Of a stretch of 64,000 bases of DNA, positions 36,048 through 44,235 are shown in pieces. The number at the start of each line of letters is the position of its first letter. Positions within the stretch are counted from its first letter, which is position 1. The notes below the pieces were generated by a model, which was not told the DNA's origin, did no database searches, and saw only the letters and a program-made list of their open reading frames with translations. The position numbers and the translations under genes were made by a program. Source of the stretch: Streptomyces sp. NBC_00513 (lineage in GTDB: Bacteria; Actinomycetota; Actinomycetes; Streptomycetales; Streptomycetaceae); the NCBI RefSeq assembly GCF_041431415.1, contig NZ_CP107845.1, positions 1,240,001-1,304,000 of the forward strand. Direction: 5' to 3'.

Positions 36048-36602
36048 ATGAGCACTCCCCTGACCCTCGCCGTCACGGTCGACCAGGTCCATGCCCGCCC
36101 CGAGGAGTTCGCCGTCGTCGACGTCCGCACGCCGGGCGAGTACGCCTCCGGCCACCTGCCGGGCGCGACCAACATCCCGCTCGACCGGATCACGGACTCA
36201 CTGCCCGCGCTGCGGAAGGCCGCCGAACTCGCCGGGGGTTCCGGCGGGGCGCTGCTGCTGGTCTGCGCCTCCGGAGCCCGGTCACGGAACGCGGCCCACA
36301 CCCTGGCCGGTCACGGCTTCACCGCCGGCAGCCTGACCGGCGGGACCGGCGCCTGGTCCGCGGGCGGTCACGCACTGGAGTACCCCGCCGAGGGCCGTCG
36401 GGCCGTGTGGGCCATGGAACGGCAGGTGAGGATCACCGTCGGCACGCTCGTCCTGTTGGGGCTGGCCCTCGGCACCTTCACGCACCCGGCGTTCCTGCTC
36501 CTGAGCGCCGCGGTGGCGGGCGGGCTCGTGTTCTCCGCGCTGACCGACACCTGCGCGATGGCGTCGGTGCTGGGAAGGCTGCCGGTCAACCGTCGCCGGT
36601 GA
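36048..36602 (+). CDS. Rhodanese-domain protein with C-terminal membrane domain
   Basis: The 184-residue protein has a rhodanese domain (about 1-110) with VVDVRTPGEYASGHLPGATN and the active-site loop LLVCASGARSRNAAHTL, whose Cys carries the persulfide. Two hydrophobic helices in a DUF2892-like tail follow (ITVGTLVLLGLALGTF and AFLLLSAAVAGGLVFSALT). It would transfer sulfane sulfur at the membrane. A GAGGAG site precedes the ATG at 36048. The polycysteine leader upstream and the ssu operon downstream place it in sulfur metabolism. Confidence 0.9.
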   Translation: MSTPLTLAVTVDQVHARPEEFAVVDVRTPGEYASGHLPGATNIPLDRITDSLPALRKAAELAGGSGGALLLVCASGARSRNAAHTLAGHGFTAGSLTGGTGAWSAGGHALEYPAEGRRAVWAMERQVRITVGTLVLLGLALGTFTHPAFLLLSAAVAGGLVFSALTDTCAMASVLGRLPVNRRR

Positions 36603-36688
36603 CCCGATCCGGGCCCCGCGCCCGCGTCCCCGCCCCTCGACTACCGTCCCACTTCCCGGAACGCCGGCGTCCACGATACGGACCGCGC

Positions 36689-36718
36689 TTGTCCCGGGTG
36701 GTCGAACCCCGACAGGAT
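36689..36718 (+). promoter_or_regulatory. Promoter of the ssu leader peptide
   Basis: A -35 TTGTCC (36689-36694) and -10 CAGGAT (36713-36718) are 18 bp apart. The leader ATG at 36725 is 6 bp after the -10, so the transcript would begin at or next to the start codon and be leaderless. Confidence 0.5.
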
Positions 36719-36724
36719 GCGGCC

Positions 36725-36820
36725 ATGGCCCCCCTTCTCGTCTCGCGTCGTCACGTGGATCTGCTGCGCGTGTCGACCATGCTCTGTCGGGCCGACTCCT
36801 CCCGTACGCACGGCTGTTGA
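36725..36820 (+). CDS. SRRHVDLLRV-type cysteine leader peptide of the ssu operon
   Basis: The 31-residue peptide contains SRRHVDLLRVSTMLC and ends in Cys. This matches the small putative leader peptides found upstream of sulfur-assimilation genes in Streptomyces, which share an R-H-V-D-L core and late Cys codons. It lies 214 bp before ssuD, with the hairpins at 36802-36844, 36851-36868 and 36980-37008 in between. The first stem overlaps its last codons, so ribosome position at Cys31 and the stop would decide folding. Translation is probably leaderless. Confidence 0.75.
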   Translation: MAPLLVSRRHVDLLRVSTMLCRADSSRTHGC

Positions 36821-36868
36821 TCCGCCGCTCCTGACAGCGTACGGATGACCGCGCGCCGCCGGGCGCGC
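36802..36868 (+). promoter_or_regulatory. Attenuator-type hairpins overlapping the leader peptide end
   Basis: CCGTACGC (36802-36809) pairs with GCGTACGG (36837-36844) across a loop holding the leader stop codon. GCGCGCC (36851-36857) then pairs with GGCGCGC (36862-36868). A ribosome stalled on the terminal Cys codon would cover the left arm of the first stem. Confidence 0.5.
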
Positions 36869-36979
36869 CGCGAACCGCGTTCCCGTCCGCCCTCGTGCGG
36901 CCCCGGTACGCCGCTCTCGAATCCACCCCGGCGCCCTCGCGCCCTTCGCGTTCGCTCCTGACTCCCTTCTGCCCGTGTA

Positions 36980-37008
36980 CACGTGCCACCGCCGGGCGGT
37001 GGCACGTG
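36980..37008 (+). terminator. Strong hairpin between leader and ssuD
   Basis: CACGTGCCACCGCC (36980-36993) and GGCGGTGGCACGTG (36995-37008) are perfectly complementary, forming about 13 bp with a tight loop that ends 26 nt before the ssuD GTG. Its place after a cysteine leader suggests an attenuator. Confidence 0.6.
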
Positions 37009-37034
37009 CCGCGCTGCCCCGACGAGGTTTCACC

Positions 37035-38153
37035 GTGCCCGAGAACCCCCTTCTGCTCCACTGGTTCCTGCCCACCGGCGGGGACGGCCGCGACCCCGGC
37101 GGGGTGACCTCCGTCCAGGGCCGCACCGGAGCGGCCACCCGCCGACCGGCCGACATCCCCTACCTGGCGCAGGTCGCCCGGGCCGCCGAGCAGGCCGGCT
37201 TCCACTCTCTCCTGACGCCGGTGGGCCTCGGCTGCGTGGATCCCTGGATCCTCACCTCCGCACTGGCCCAACACACGGACCGGATCGGGTTCCTCGTCGC
37301 GTTCCGGGCGGGCCTGGCCGCGCCCACGCTGATCGCGCAACAGGCCGACGCCTTCCGCCGGTTCGCGAACGGCCGGCTCGGCCTGAACCTGGTGACCGGC
37401 GGAGACCCCGCGGAGCAGCGTGCCTACGGGGACCACTTGGAGCACGACGCCCGCTACGCGCGCACCGACGAGGTGATGGCGGTGCTCCGGGACCTGCTGG
37501 ACGGCAAACAGGTGGACCACCGCGGGACCCATCTGCGGCTCGAAGGAGCCCGGCTCACGGATCCGGCGACGCGACACCACGTCCCGCTGTACTTCGGCGG
37601 AGCGTCGGCCGCCGCGGAGGACGTCAGCGCCCGCCGGGCCGACGTACAACTGCTGTGGGGCGAGCCGCCCGCCGCCGTCGCCGCACGTGTGAGCCGACTC
37701 CGTGAACGGGCCCGCGCCGCCGGTCGGACCCTGCGCTTCGGACTGCGGCTGCACGTCATCAGCCGGGACTCCGCGGCCGAGGCCTGGTCGGAGGCCGACC
37801 GGATCCTCGCCGGGCTGGACCCGGAGGCCGTCCGGGCGAGTCAGGAACGGTTCGCGACCATGGACTCCGTCGGGCAGGCCCGCATGGCCGCGCTGCACGG
37901 CGGGGTCGCGGACGCGGCGCGACTGACCGTGTCGCCGAACCTGTGGGCGGGCATCGGCCTGGTCCGCGAGGGCGCCGGCACCGCCCTGGTCGGCTCGCAC
38001 GACGAGGTGGCCGCCCGACTCGCGGAGTACCGGACCCTGGGAATCGACGAGTTCATCCTGTCCGGGTACCCCCATCTGGAGGAGGCCTTCCGGGTCGGCG
38101 AAGAGGTGGCGCCGCGGCTGCGGGCCCTGACCGGGACGGCGGCCTCGGCGTGA
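37035..38153 (+). CDS. ssuD: FMNH2-dependent alkanesulfonate monooxygenase
   Basis: The 372-residue protein is an LLM-class flavin monooxygenase of the SsuD group. It starts HWFLPTGGDGRD, contains PYLAQVARAAEQAGFHSLLT, RIGFLVAFRAGLAAPTLIAQ, and RLGLNLVTGGDPAEQRAYGD with the flavin/substrate loop, and ends GIDEFILSGYPHLEEAF. It releases sulfite from alkanesulfonates using reduced FMN and oxygen. The GTG at 37035 has GAGG seven bases upstream. Its stop overlaps the permease start (GTGA). A flavin reductase (ssuE) is not adjacent. Confidence 0.92.
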   Translation: MPENPLLLHWFLPTGGDGRDPGGVTSVQGRTGAATRRPADIPYLAQVARAAEQAGFHSLLTPVGLGCVDPWILTSALAQHTDRIGFLVAFRAGLAAPTLIAQQADAFRRFANGRLGLNLVTGGDPAEQRAYGDHLEHDARYARTDEVMAVLRDLLDGKQVDHRGTHLRLEGARLTDPATRHHVPLYFGGASAAAEDVSARRADVQLLWGEPPAAVAARVSRLRERARAAGRTLRFGLRLHVISRDSAAEAWSEADRILAGLDPEAVRASQERFATMDSVGQARMAALHGGVADAARLTVSPNLWAGIGLVREGAGTALVGSHDEVAARLAEYRTLGIDEFILSGYPHLEEAFRVGEEVAPRLRALTGTAASA

Positions 38154-39022
38154 GCACCCTGCTGACCGCGGCGACCGATCGACTCCCCTCCCCCGACGCG
38201 GACCCGACCGTCACCGCGGGCCGCCGGCGCCGGCTCCGTGAGGCGGGGCGCCGCGGCGCCCTGCGGCTCGTGTCGCTGATCGTGCTGATCGGGGTCTGGC
38301 AGGCGGTGGTCGCCGCCGAGGTGTGGCCCCGGGTGCTCGTCCCCTCGCCCGGTGACGTGTGGCGGCAGTTCGTGCTCGCCTCCACCACGCACGACGGGGT
38401 GCGGGGTTACGGCGGCCACCTCCTGATCGAACACCTCGGGGTGAGCCTGGGCCGGATCGGCACCGGCGCCGGGTACGCCGTGCTGGTCGGGGTGCCGCTC
38501 GGGCTGCTGATCGGCGTGGTCCGACCGTTGGCCGTCGTACTGGAACCGGTGGTGACGTTCCTGCGGACCCTGCCCCCGCTCGCGTACCTGTCGCTGCTCG
38601 TCATCTGGTTCGGCATCGACGAGGCCCCGAAGATCTGGTTGCTGGTGATCGCCGCCCTGCCGCCGATCGCCGCCGCGACGGCCGCGGCCGTTCGCACCGT
38701 CCCCGATCAACTCGTCGAGGCGGCGCGCGCCTTGGGCTCGGGTCCGGCGCACCTGCTGCTGTCGGTGCGTCTTCCCGCCGCGCTGCCGGAGATCCTCACC
38801 GGCATCCGGATCGCGGTGGGTGTGGCGTACACCTCCGTCGTCGCGGCGGAGACCATCAACGGGACTCCGGGCATCGGCGGCATGATCCGCGACGCACAGC
38901 GCTACAACCAGACCGCGCTGGTGATCGCGGGCATCCTCGCCATCGGGCTGTCCGGGATCGTGCTCGACGCCCTGTTGCGCGGCGTCGAGCGGATCGGCGT
39001 GCCCTGGCGCGGCCGCACCTGA
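38150..39022 (+). CDS. ssuC: Sulfonate ABC transporter permease
   Basis: The 290-residue protein has about six membrane helices and the BPD-transport EAA loop EAARALGSGPAHLLLSVRLP then ALPEILTGIRI of the SsuC/TauC family. The first helix (LRLVSLIVLIGVWQAVVAA) and family segments PLPPLAYLSLLVIWFGID-like and TINGTPGIGGMIRDAQRY are clear. The GTG at 38150 overlaps the monooxygenase stop by 4 bp. It forms the channel of the sulfonate importer with the neighbouring lipoprotein and ATPase. Confidence 0.93.
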   Translation: MSTLLTAATDRLPSPDADPTVTAGRRRRLREAGRRGALRLVSLIVLIGVWQAVVAAEVWPRVLVPSPGDVWRQFVLASTTHDGVRGYGGHLLIEHLGVSLGRIGTGAGYAVLVGVPLGLLIGVVRPLAVVLEPVVTFLRTLPPLAYLSLLVIWFGIDEAPKIWLLVIAALPPIAAATAAAVRTVPDQLVEAARALGSGPAHLLLSVRLPAALPEILTGIRIAVGVAYTSVVAAETINGTPGIGGMIRDAQRYNQTALVIAGILAIGLSGIVLDALLRGVERIGVPWRGRT

Positions 39023-39081
39023 GTGGTCCGCACCACCCACGGACGCGACCTCACCTCACCACACCTCACAGCACCTCACTT

Positions 39082-39111
39082 CGCCCCGCCCCGCCCCGCC
39101 CCGCCCCGCCC
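39082..39111 (+). repeat. (CGCCC)6 pentanucleotide repeat
   Basis: Six exact copies of CGCCC lie in the 137-bp gap between the permease and binding-protein genes, 49 bp before the latter's ATG. The repeat could vary in copy number by slippage and alter mRNA structure between the two genes. Confidence 0.8.
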
Positions 39112-39159
39112 CAACACCGCACCACTCGGACAGACCACCACTCACACCGGAGCACAGCC

Positions 39160-40200
39160 ATGACCGGATTCCTCTCGCGCCGTACCTTCCTGCTCGCCGC
39201 CGCGGTCACCCTGACCGCCGCCGGCGCCACCGCCTGCGGGGGCGCCGGCGCGAACTCGGACGGCGCGGGGCGCACCACCGTACGGATCGCCTACCAGTCG
39301 ATACCCAACGCCGACCTCGTCGTGAAGAACCAGCGGCTGCTGGAGAAGGCCCTCCCCGAGGCCGACGTGAAGTGGGTGAAGTTCGAATCGGGGGGTGATG
39401 TCAACACCGCTGTCCTCGCGGGGGCCGTGGACCTCGGCCTGGCCGGCTCCAGCCCGGTCACGAAGGGGCTGTCGGCGCCGCTGAACATCCCGTACAAGGT
39501 GGTGTGGATCCACGACCTGATCGGCGACAACGAAGCCCTCGTCGCCAAGCCCGGCATCGGCTCGGTGAAGGACCTGGTCGGAAAGAAGGTCGCCACCCCC
39601 TACGGCTCCACCTCGCACTACTCGTTGCTCGCCGCACTGACCGCCGCCGGAGTCGAACCGTCGTCCGTGAAGACCATCGACCTCCAACCCCAGGACACCC
39701 TGGCGGCGTGGAAGCGCGGGGACATCGACGCCGCGTACGTGTGGACGCCCACGCTCGGCGAACTGGCCAAGGACGGCAAGGTGTTGATCACCAGCCGACA
39801 GGTCGCGCAGCAGGGCAAGCCGACGGCCGACCTCGGGGTGGTGACCAACGACTTCGCCGCCAAGCACCCGGAGGTGGTGACCGCCTGGCTGAAGGCCCAG
39901 GACCAGGCGGTCGCCCAGGCGCGTACCGCACCCGATCAGGCGGCCAAGTCGATCGGCGCGGAGCTCGGCCTGCCGGCGGGCGAGGCGAAGCGCCAGTTGT
40001 CGGAACTGGTGCTGCTGAGCGCGAAAGAGCAGACCGGGGCGGAATACCTGGGCACGCCCGGCGCCCCCGGCAAGCTGGCCGGCCACCTGCACGACGCCGC
40101 GGTGTTCCTGAAGGGACAGAAGGCGGTGGACGCGGTCCCGGGCCAGGCCGTGTTCGGGCGGGCGCTCGCGGTGGAGGAGCTCGGCCGTGCCGCGAACTGA
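39160..40200 (+). CDS. ssuA: Sulfonate/taurine ABC transporter substrate-binding protein
   Basis: The 346-residue secreted protein begins with a Tat-like signal (SRRTFLLAAAVTLTAAGAT) ending at a Cys that could be lipidated, though the lipobox ATAC is not canonical. The mature part has the NMT1/SsuA/TauA fold: RIAYQSIPNADLVVKN, GGDVNTAVLAGAVDLGLAGS, LVGKKVATPYGSTSHYSLLA and GDIDAAYVWTPTLGEL. It resembles TauA at least as much as SsuA, so taurine is a possible ligand. It overlaps the ATPase gene by 14 bp. Confidence 0.9.
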   Translation: MTGFLSRRTFLLAAAVTLTAAGATACGGAGANSDGAGRTTVRIAYQSIPNADLVVKNQRLLEKALPEADVKWVKFESGGDVNTAVLAGAVDLGLAGSSPVTKGLSAPLNIPYKVVWIHDLIGDNEALVAKPGIGSVKDLVGKKVATPYGSTSHYSLLAALTAAGVEPSSVKTIDLQPQDTLAAWKRGDIDAAYVWTPTLGELAKDGKVLITSRQVAQQGKPTADLGVVTNDFAAKHPEVVTAWLKAQDQAVAQARTAPDQAAKSIGAELGLPAGEAKRQLSELVLLSAKEQTGAEYLGTPGAPGKLAGHLHDAAVFLKGQKAVDAVPGQAVFGRALAVEELGRAAN

Positions 40201-40975
40201 CGCTCCCCCGGCGCCCGCGGCCGTGGAACTGGTCGGCGTGTCCGTCCGCTACGGTCCGGCGAAACAGCGGGTCACGGCGGTCGAGGGGGTCGACCTGCGG
40301 ATCCACCCGGGCGAGTTCGTCGTCCTGGTGGGCCCCTCCGGCTGCGGAAAGACGACCCTGCTGCGGGTGGCCGCCGGCTTCGAACGGCCGGCGGTGGGAA
40401 CGGCCCTGGTCCGGGGCGGGACCCCGGAGCCCGGCCGCGGCGCGGGGGTGGTGTTCCAGCAGCCTCGGCTGTTCCCGTGGCGCACCGTCGGCGGGAACCT
40501 CGGCTTCGCCCTGGCCCGGCACGGGGTCCCGCGCGCGGAGCGGCCCGCCCGGATCGCGGAGCTGCTGGAGCGGGTGGGGCTGCCGGGCCTGGCGGCGCGG
40601 CGTACGTGGGAGCTGTCGGGCGGCCAACAGCAGCGGGTGGCAATCGCCCGGGCGCTGGCGGCGGAGCCGGAGCTGTTGCTGATGGACGAGCCCTTCGCCG
40701 CGTTGGACGCGCTGACCCGGGAACGGCTCCAGGAGGAGGTGCGTACGCTGGCGGCCCGCCTCGGGACGACGGTGCTGTTCGTGACCCACTCCGCCGACGA
40801 GGCCGTCCTGTTGGGCTCCCGCGTCCTGGTGATGGCGGCGAATCCGGGCAGGGTGGTGGCGGAGCTTCCGGTCCCGCTCGACCGCGCTCCGACCACGGAC
40901 GTCGCCGCGTTGCGCTCCTCCCCGGAGTTCGCCCACCTGCGCGGCCGGCTCACCGAGACCATGCGTCGCCCCTGA
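40187..40975 (+). CDS. ssuB: Sulfonate ABC transporter ATP-binding protein
   Basis: The 262-residue ATPase has Walker A LVGPSGCGKTTLLRVAAGFE, the Q-loop in VVFQQPRLFPWRTV, signature WELSGGQQQRVAIARALA, Walker B LLLMDEPFAALDALTRE and the H-loop LFVTHSADEA. These are the usual motifs of SsuB/TauB importers. The GTG at 40187 lies inside the end of ssuA. It closes the ssuDCAB operon, followed by a GC-rich hairpin at 40985-41032. Confidence 0.94.
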   Translation: MPRTDAPPAPAAVELVGVSVRYGPAKQRVTAVEGVDLRIHPGEFVVLVGPSGCGKTTLLRVAAGFERPAVGTALVRGGTPEPGRGAGVVFQQPRLFPWRTVGGNLGFALARHGVPRAERPARIAELLERVGLPGLAARRTWELSGGQQQRVAIARALAAEPELLLMDEPFAALDALTRERLQEEVRTLAARLGTTVLFVTHSADEAVLLGSRVLVMAANPGRVVAELPVPLDRAPTTDVAALRSSPEFAHLRGRLTETMRRP

Positions 40976-40984
40976 ACGGCCCCG

Positions 40985-41032
40985 GCGGCCGGGCGGGGAG
41001 GGCGGGGCGACCTCGCCGCCCGTCCCGGCCGC
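40985..41032. terminator. Hairpin between convergent ssuB and GH15 genes
   Basis: GCGGCCGGG (40985-40993) pairs with CCCGGCCGC (41024-41032), and inner segments pair further with a bulge. It lies between two convergent genes and could terminate both. Confidence 0.6.
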
Positions 41033-41105
41033 GCCCCGTACCGACCCCTCGCCTCCCGGCGCCGCGCGCCCACCGTCGCGCGCCACCGGGATCCCACACT
41101 CCCGG

Positions 41106-42899
41106 TCAGTCCGACGAGGGGTCCCGGCTCAGGGTGAGCGCGGTGTTCACCAGGCCGACGTGGCTGAACGCCTGCGGGAAGTTGCCCAGTTGGCGGCCGG
41201 CGACGGGGTCGTACTCCTCCGCGAGGAGACCCACGTCGTTGCGCACGGACAGCAGCATCTCGAAGAGTTGCCGCGCCTCCTTGCCCCGGCCGGTCATGTG
41301 CAGGGCGTCGGCCAACCAGAACGAGCAGGCCAGGAAGGCCCCTTCGTCACCGGGCAGACCGTCCACGGAGGGGCCTTCGGTGCTGTAGCGGCGGACCAGG
41401 CCGCTGCGGCCGAGTTCCTCGCGGACGGCGTCGACGGTACCGATCACGCGCGGGTCGTCGGGGGGCAGGAATCCCACGCGGGGGATCAGCAGGGTCGCGG
41501 CGTCCAGTTCGCGCGAACCGTAGTACTGGGTGAAGGTGTTGCGTTCCGGGTCGAAGGCCTTCTCGCACACGTCGGCGTGCACGTCGTCCCTTATGGCCCG
41601 CCAGCGTTCCAGGTCGCCCGGCATCGACGGATCCGTCTCCAGGGTCCGCACCGTCCGGTCGGCGGCCACCCAGGCCATCACCTTGGAGTGCGTGAAATGA
41701 CGGCGCGGACCGCGCACTTCCCACAGTCCCTCGTCCGGGCGGCGCCAGTTGCGCTCCAGGAAGTCGAGCAGCGCGAGCTGGATCTGCCAGGCGTGCGCCT
41801 CGCTGGCCAGCCCGGTGGACCGGGCCAGGTACAGGGAGTCGATGACCTCGCCGTACACGTCGAGCTGGAGTTGGTCGACGGCCGCGTTGCCGACGCGGAC
41901 GGGGGCGGACTCGGCGTACCCGCGCAGCCACGGCAGGTCGAATTCCGGGATCCGCCGCTCGCCCGCGATCCCGTACATGATCTGCAGGTCGGCGGGGTCG
42001 CCGGCGACGGCCCGCAGCAGCCACCTCCGCCACTCGCGGGCCTCGTCCTTGAAACCGGTCGCGATGAGGGAGCCGAGGGTCAGGGTAGAGTCGCGCAGCC
42101 AGCAGTAGCGGTAGTCCCAGTTGCGGACGCCGCCGACCTCCTCGGGCAGGGAGGTGGTCGCGGCGGCGACGATCCCGCCCGTGGGGGCGTACGTGAGGGC
42201 CTTGAGGGTGATCAGCGAGCGGGTCACGGCCTCCTTGTAGGGGCCGTCGTAGGTGCACTGGGAGGCCCACTGCGCCCAGTCGACGAGCGCGTGTTCCAGC
42301 GCCTGGTACGGGTCGACCTGCTCGGGGCGCGGCTCGTGAGACGGGTGCCAGGTCAGGACGAAGGCGACCTTCTCCCCGGCGGAGACGGTGAACTCCGAAA
42401 GGGTGGTGTTCTGCTCGCCCCAGGTCCGCACGGGCGGCTCGCTGCGGAACCAGACGGAGTCGGGACCGGCGACGGCGACCCGGTCGCCGGCGGAACGTCG
42501 GACCCAGGGGACGACGTGGCCGTAGTCGAAGCGCAGGCGCAGGGTGCTGCGCACGGTGACCTCACCGGACAGGCATTCGACGATCCGCATCACGTCCGGC
42601 GCGGTGTCGCGCTGCGGCATGAAGTCGATGACCTTGATCGTGCCGTCCTCGGTCTCCCAGAGGGACTCCAGGACCAACGAACCGTCGATGTATGCCCGGC
42701 GCGTGCACCGCTCCCCGTCGGCGGCGCTCTCCGGGGCGATGCGCCAGTGGCCGTTGTCCTTCTCGCCGAGGAGGGCGGCGAAGCAGGCGGCCGAGTCGAA
42801 GCGCGGCAGGCACAGCCAGTCGATGGACCCGTCTCGGCCGACCAGCCCACTGGTCATCAGGTCGCCGATGAGTGCGTAGTCTTCGATGGGTTGTGTCAT
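41106..42899 (-). CDS. GH15 family glucoamylase/trehalase
   Basis: The 597-residue protein begins with the family's MTQPIEDYALIGDLMTSGLV and GRDGSIDWLCLPRFDS. It then has a beta-sandwich domain and an alpha/alpha barrel with GGVRNWDYRYCWLRDSTLTL and the catalytic-base region LPGDEGAFLACSFWLADAL. This group, without a secretion signal, includes the mycobacterial GH15 trehalase Rv2402, so cytosolic trehalose hydrolysis is likely, with glucoamylase activity as the alternative. The ATG at 42899 was chosen by homology. It stands alone, convergent with ssuB. Confidence 0.93.
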   Translation of the reverse strand: MTQPIEDYALIGDLMTSGLVGRDGSIDWLCLPRFDSAACFAALLGEKDNGHWRIAPESAADGERCTRRAYIDGSLVLESLWETEDGTIKVIDFMPQRDTAPDVMRIVECLSGEVTVRSTLRLRFDYGHVVPWVRRSAGDRVAVAGPDSVWFRSEPPVRTWGEQNTTLSEFTVSAGEKVAFVLTWHPSHEPRPEQVDPYQALEHALVDWAQWASQCTYDGPYKEAVTRSLITLKALTYAPTGGIVAAATTSLPEEVGGVRNWDYRYCWLRDSTLTLGSLIATGFKDEAREWRRWLLRAVAGDPADLQIMYGIAGERRIPEFDLPWLRGYAESAPVRVGNAAVDQLQLDVYGEVIDSLYLARSTGLASEAHAWQIQLALLDFLERNWRRPDEGLWEVRGPRRHFTHSKVMAWVAADRTVRTLETDPSMPGDLERWRAIRDDVHADVCEKAFDPERNTFTQYYGSRELDAATLLIPRVGFLPPDDPRVIGTVDAVREELGRSGLVRRYSTEGPSVDGLPGDEGAFLACSFWLADALHMTGRGKEARQLFEMLLSVRNDVGLLAEEYDPVAGRQLGNFPQAFSHVGLVNTALTLSRDPSSD

Positions 42900-43014
42900 T
42901 TGTGCGCTCTTCCCCCGAATACCCGGGGCCAATCAGACCGGCCCCGGGACACCCTCTTGCGCGCGGGTTTTCGGTGGGTTTCGCCGCGGCCGGGGCGGCC
43001 GGAGGCGGGCGTGC

Positions 43015-43569
43015 CTAGCCGCGCACCAGCAGCAACACCGCGCCGAGCACCACGCCGAGGGCGAGGGCGAGCGCGCCGTGGGCCGCGCGGTTCTCGCGCA
43101 GGACGGGGACGAAGCGGTCGGCCGCGTACCGGCCGGGGCCGGTCAGGGCGAGGGCGGCGGCGCCGACGGTCAGGAGCAGTTCGTACTCGATGCCTTCCGG
43201 GGCGAAGAACGAGCCGACGCCGTGAACGGCGAGCGCGTTGATCATGGTGCCGACGAGGGCTGCGCCGGCGAGCGGGGTGAACAGACCCGCGGCGAGGCCG
43301 AGGCCGCCGAGGGTCTCGGTGAGTCCGGCCAGGACGGCCATGGCGTCACCCGCCGGGTAGCCGCTCGCCGTGAAGAACTGGCCGGTGCCGCCGATGCCGC
43401 CCCCGCCGAACCAGCCGAACAGCTTCTGGCTGCCGTGGGCGGCCATGGTGAGGCCGAGGACGACGCGCAGGAGCAGCAGGCCGGTGTCCAGGCCGGTGGT
43501 GGTGAGGGGGCGGGGGGCGGCCGGTGCGGCGGCCGGAGCCTTCGTCGTGGTGGCGGAGGCGCTGGTCAT
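43015..43569 (-). CDS. DoxX-family membrane protein
   Basis: The 184-residue protein has an Ala/Pro/Thr-rich N-terminus and then four membrane helices with DoxX marks: GLLLLRVVLGLTMAAHGSQK, LFGWFGGGGIGGTGQFF, MAVLAGLTETLGGLGLAAGL and ELLLTVGAAALALTGPGRY. DoxX proteins associate with thiosulfate:quinone oxidoreductase or act in oxidative-stress membrane complexes. It is divergent from a MarR regulator, with two near-identical operator palindromes between them, so it is almost certainly the regulated target. Confidence 0.9.
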   Translation of the reverse strand: MTSASATTTKAPAAAPAAPRPLTTTGLDTGLLLLRVVLGLTMAAHGSQKLFGWFGGGGIGGTGQFFTASGYPAGDAMAVLAGLTETLGGLGLAAGLFTPLAGAALVGTMINALAVHGVGSFFAPEGIEYELLLTVGAAALALTGPGRYAADRFVPVLRENRAAHGALALALGVVLGAVLLLVRG

Positions 43570-43605
43570 GGGGGTTCCTTCCGGTCGAGCCGGCCCGAGT
43601 CGGTA

Positions 43606-43657
43606 GTTCAAATTCGAACCGGCGATCCCGACCCTAACCATTGATTCAAATTGGAAC
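43606..43657. promoter_or_regulatory. Paired MarR operators between doxX and marR
   Basis: GTTCAAATTCGAAC (43606-43619) and ATTCAAATTGGAAC (43644-43657) are two copies of one palindrome, 38 bp apart. The second covers the spacer of the marR promoter (TTGATT at 43641-43646, -10 TATCCT at 43667-43672). They are the obvious targets of the adjacent MarR protein for auto-repression and doxX control. Confidence 0.75.
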
Positions 43658-43678
43658 AACCCGCTGTATCCTGTGCCC

Positions 43679-44143
43679 ATGGCTGAGACGAGATGGTTGG
43701 ACGATCGCGAGATGCGGGCCTGGAACGGCTTCCTGGCCGCCTCCGCCCTGGTGAACCGGCGCCTCGACCAGCAGCTCAAGGACGACTCCGGACTCTCGCA
43801 CCCCCAGTACGAGATCCTCGTTCGACTGGCGGCGGCGCCCGATCGCGAGCTGCGCATGACCGAGCTCGCCAACGGACTGATCAACTCCAAGAGCGGGCTG
43901 ACCTACCAGGTCACCCAGATGGAGAAGGCCGGACTGGTCCGCCGCCGCAGCTGCCCCTCCGACGTGCGCGGAGTCTTCGCCGTCCTCACCGAAGCGGGCA
44001 GCGCCCGGTTGGACGCGGCGGCGCCGGGTCATGTGGCCGCCGTCCGGGAGGCCCTCATCGACGTGCTCACGCCGGACCAGCTCGACGCCCTCGCCGCCGG
44101 CCTCGGCGAGGTCACCCGCCGACTGCGGGAACAGGGCGCCTGA
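43679..44143 (+). CDS. MarR-family transcriptional regulator
   Basis: The 154-residue protein has the MarR winged helix (LSHPQYEILVRLAAAPDREL, MTELANGLINSKSGLTYQVT, QMEKAGLVRRRSCPSDVRGV) flanked by dimerisation helices, the last being VLTPDQLDALAAGLGEVTRR. It likely represses itself and the divergent doxX through two palindromes. The ATG at 43679 lies 6 bp after the -10 TATCCT, implying a leaderless mRNA; a GTG at 43673 is the other option. Confidence 0.93.
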   Translation: MAETRWLDDREMRAWNGFLAASALVNRRLDQQLKDDSGLSHPQYEILVRLAAAPDRELRMTELANGLINSKSGLTYQVTQMEKAGLVRRRSCPSDVRGVFAVLTEAGSARLDAAAPGHVAAVREALIDVLTPDQLDALAAGLGEVTRRLREQGA

Positions 44144-44235
44144 GGTACGACCGCCCGAGAAGCGGCGCGCGACAGGCAGCCCGCCCGGGAACAGGCCGCC
44201 CGAGGGTTCCCGCCCGCACGGGGTATAGGAGTGGC

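Noticed and set aside
39061-39120. Possible CRISPR or regulatory repeat array in the ssu operon
   Set aside because: The units are contiguous 5-bp repeats without spacers, a simple-sequence repeat.
36048-40975. Idea that the sulfur genes form a biosynthetic gene cluster for a sulfur metabolite
   Set aside because: All enzymes fit sulfonate scavenging and sulfane transfer; no tailoring, ligase or synthase gene is present.
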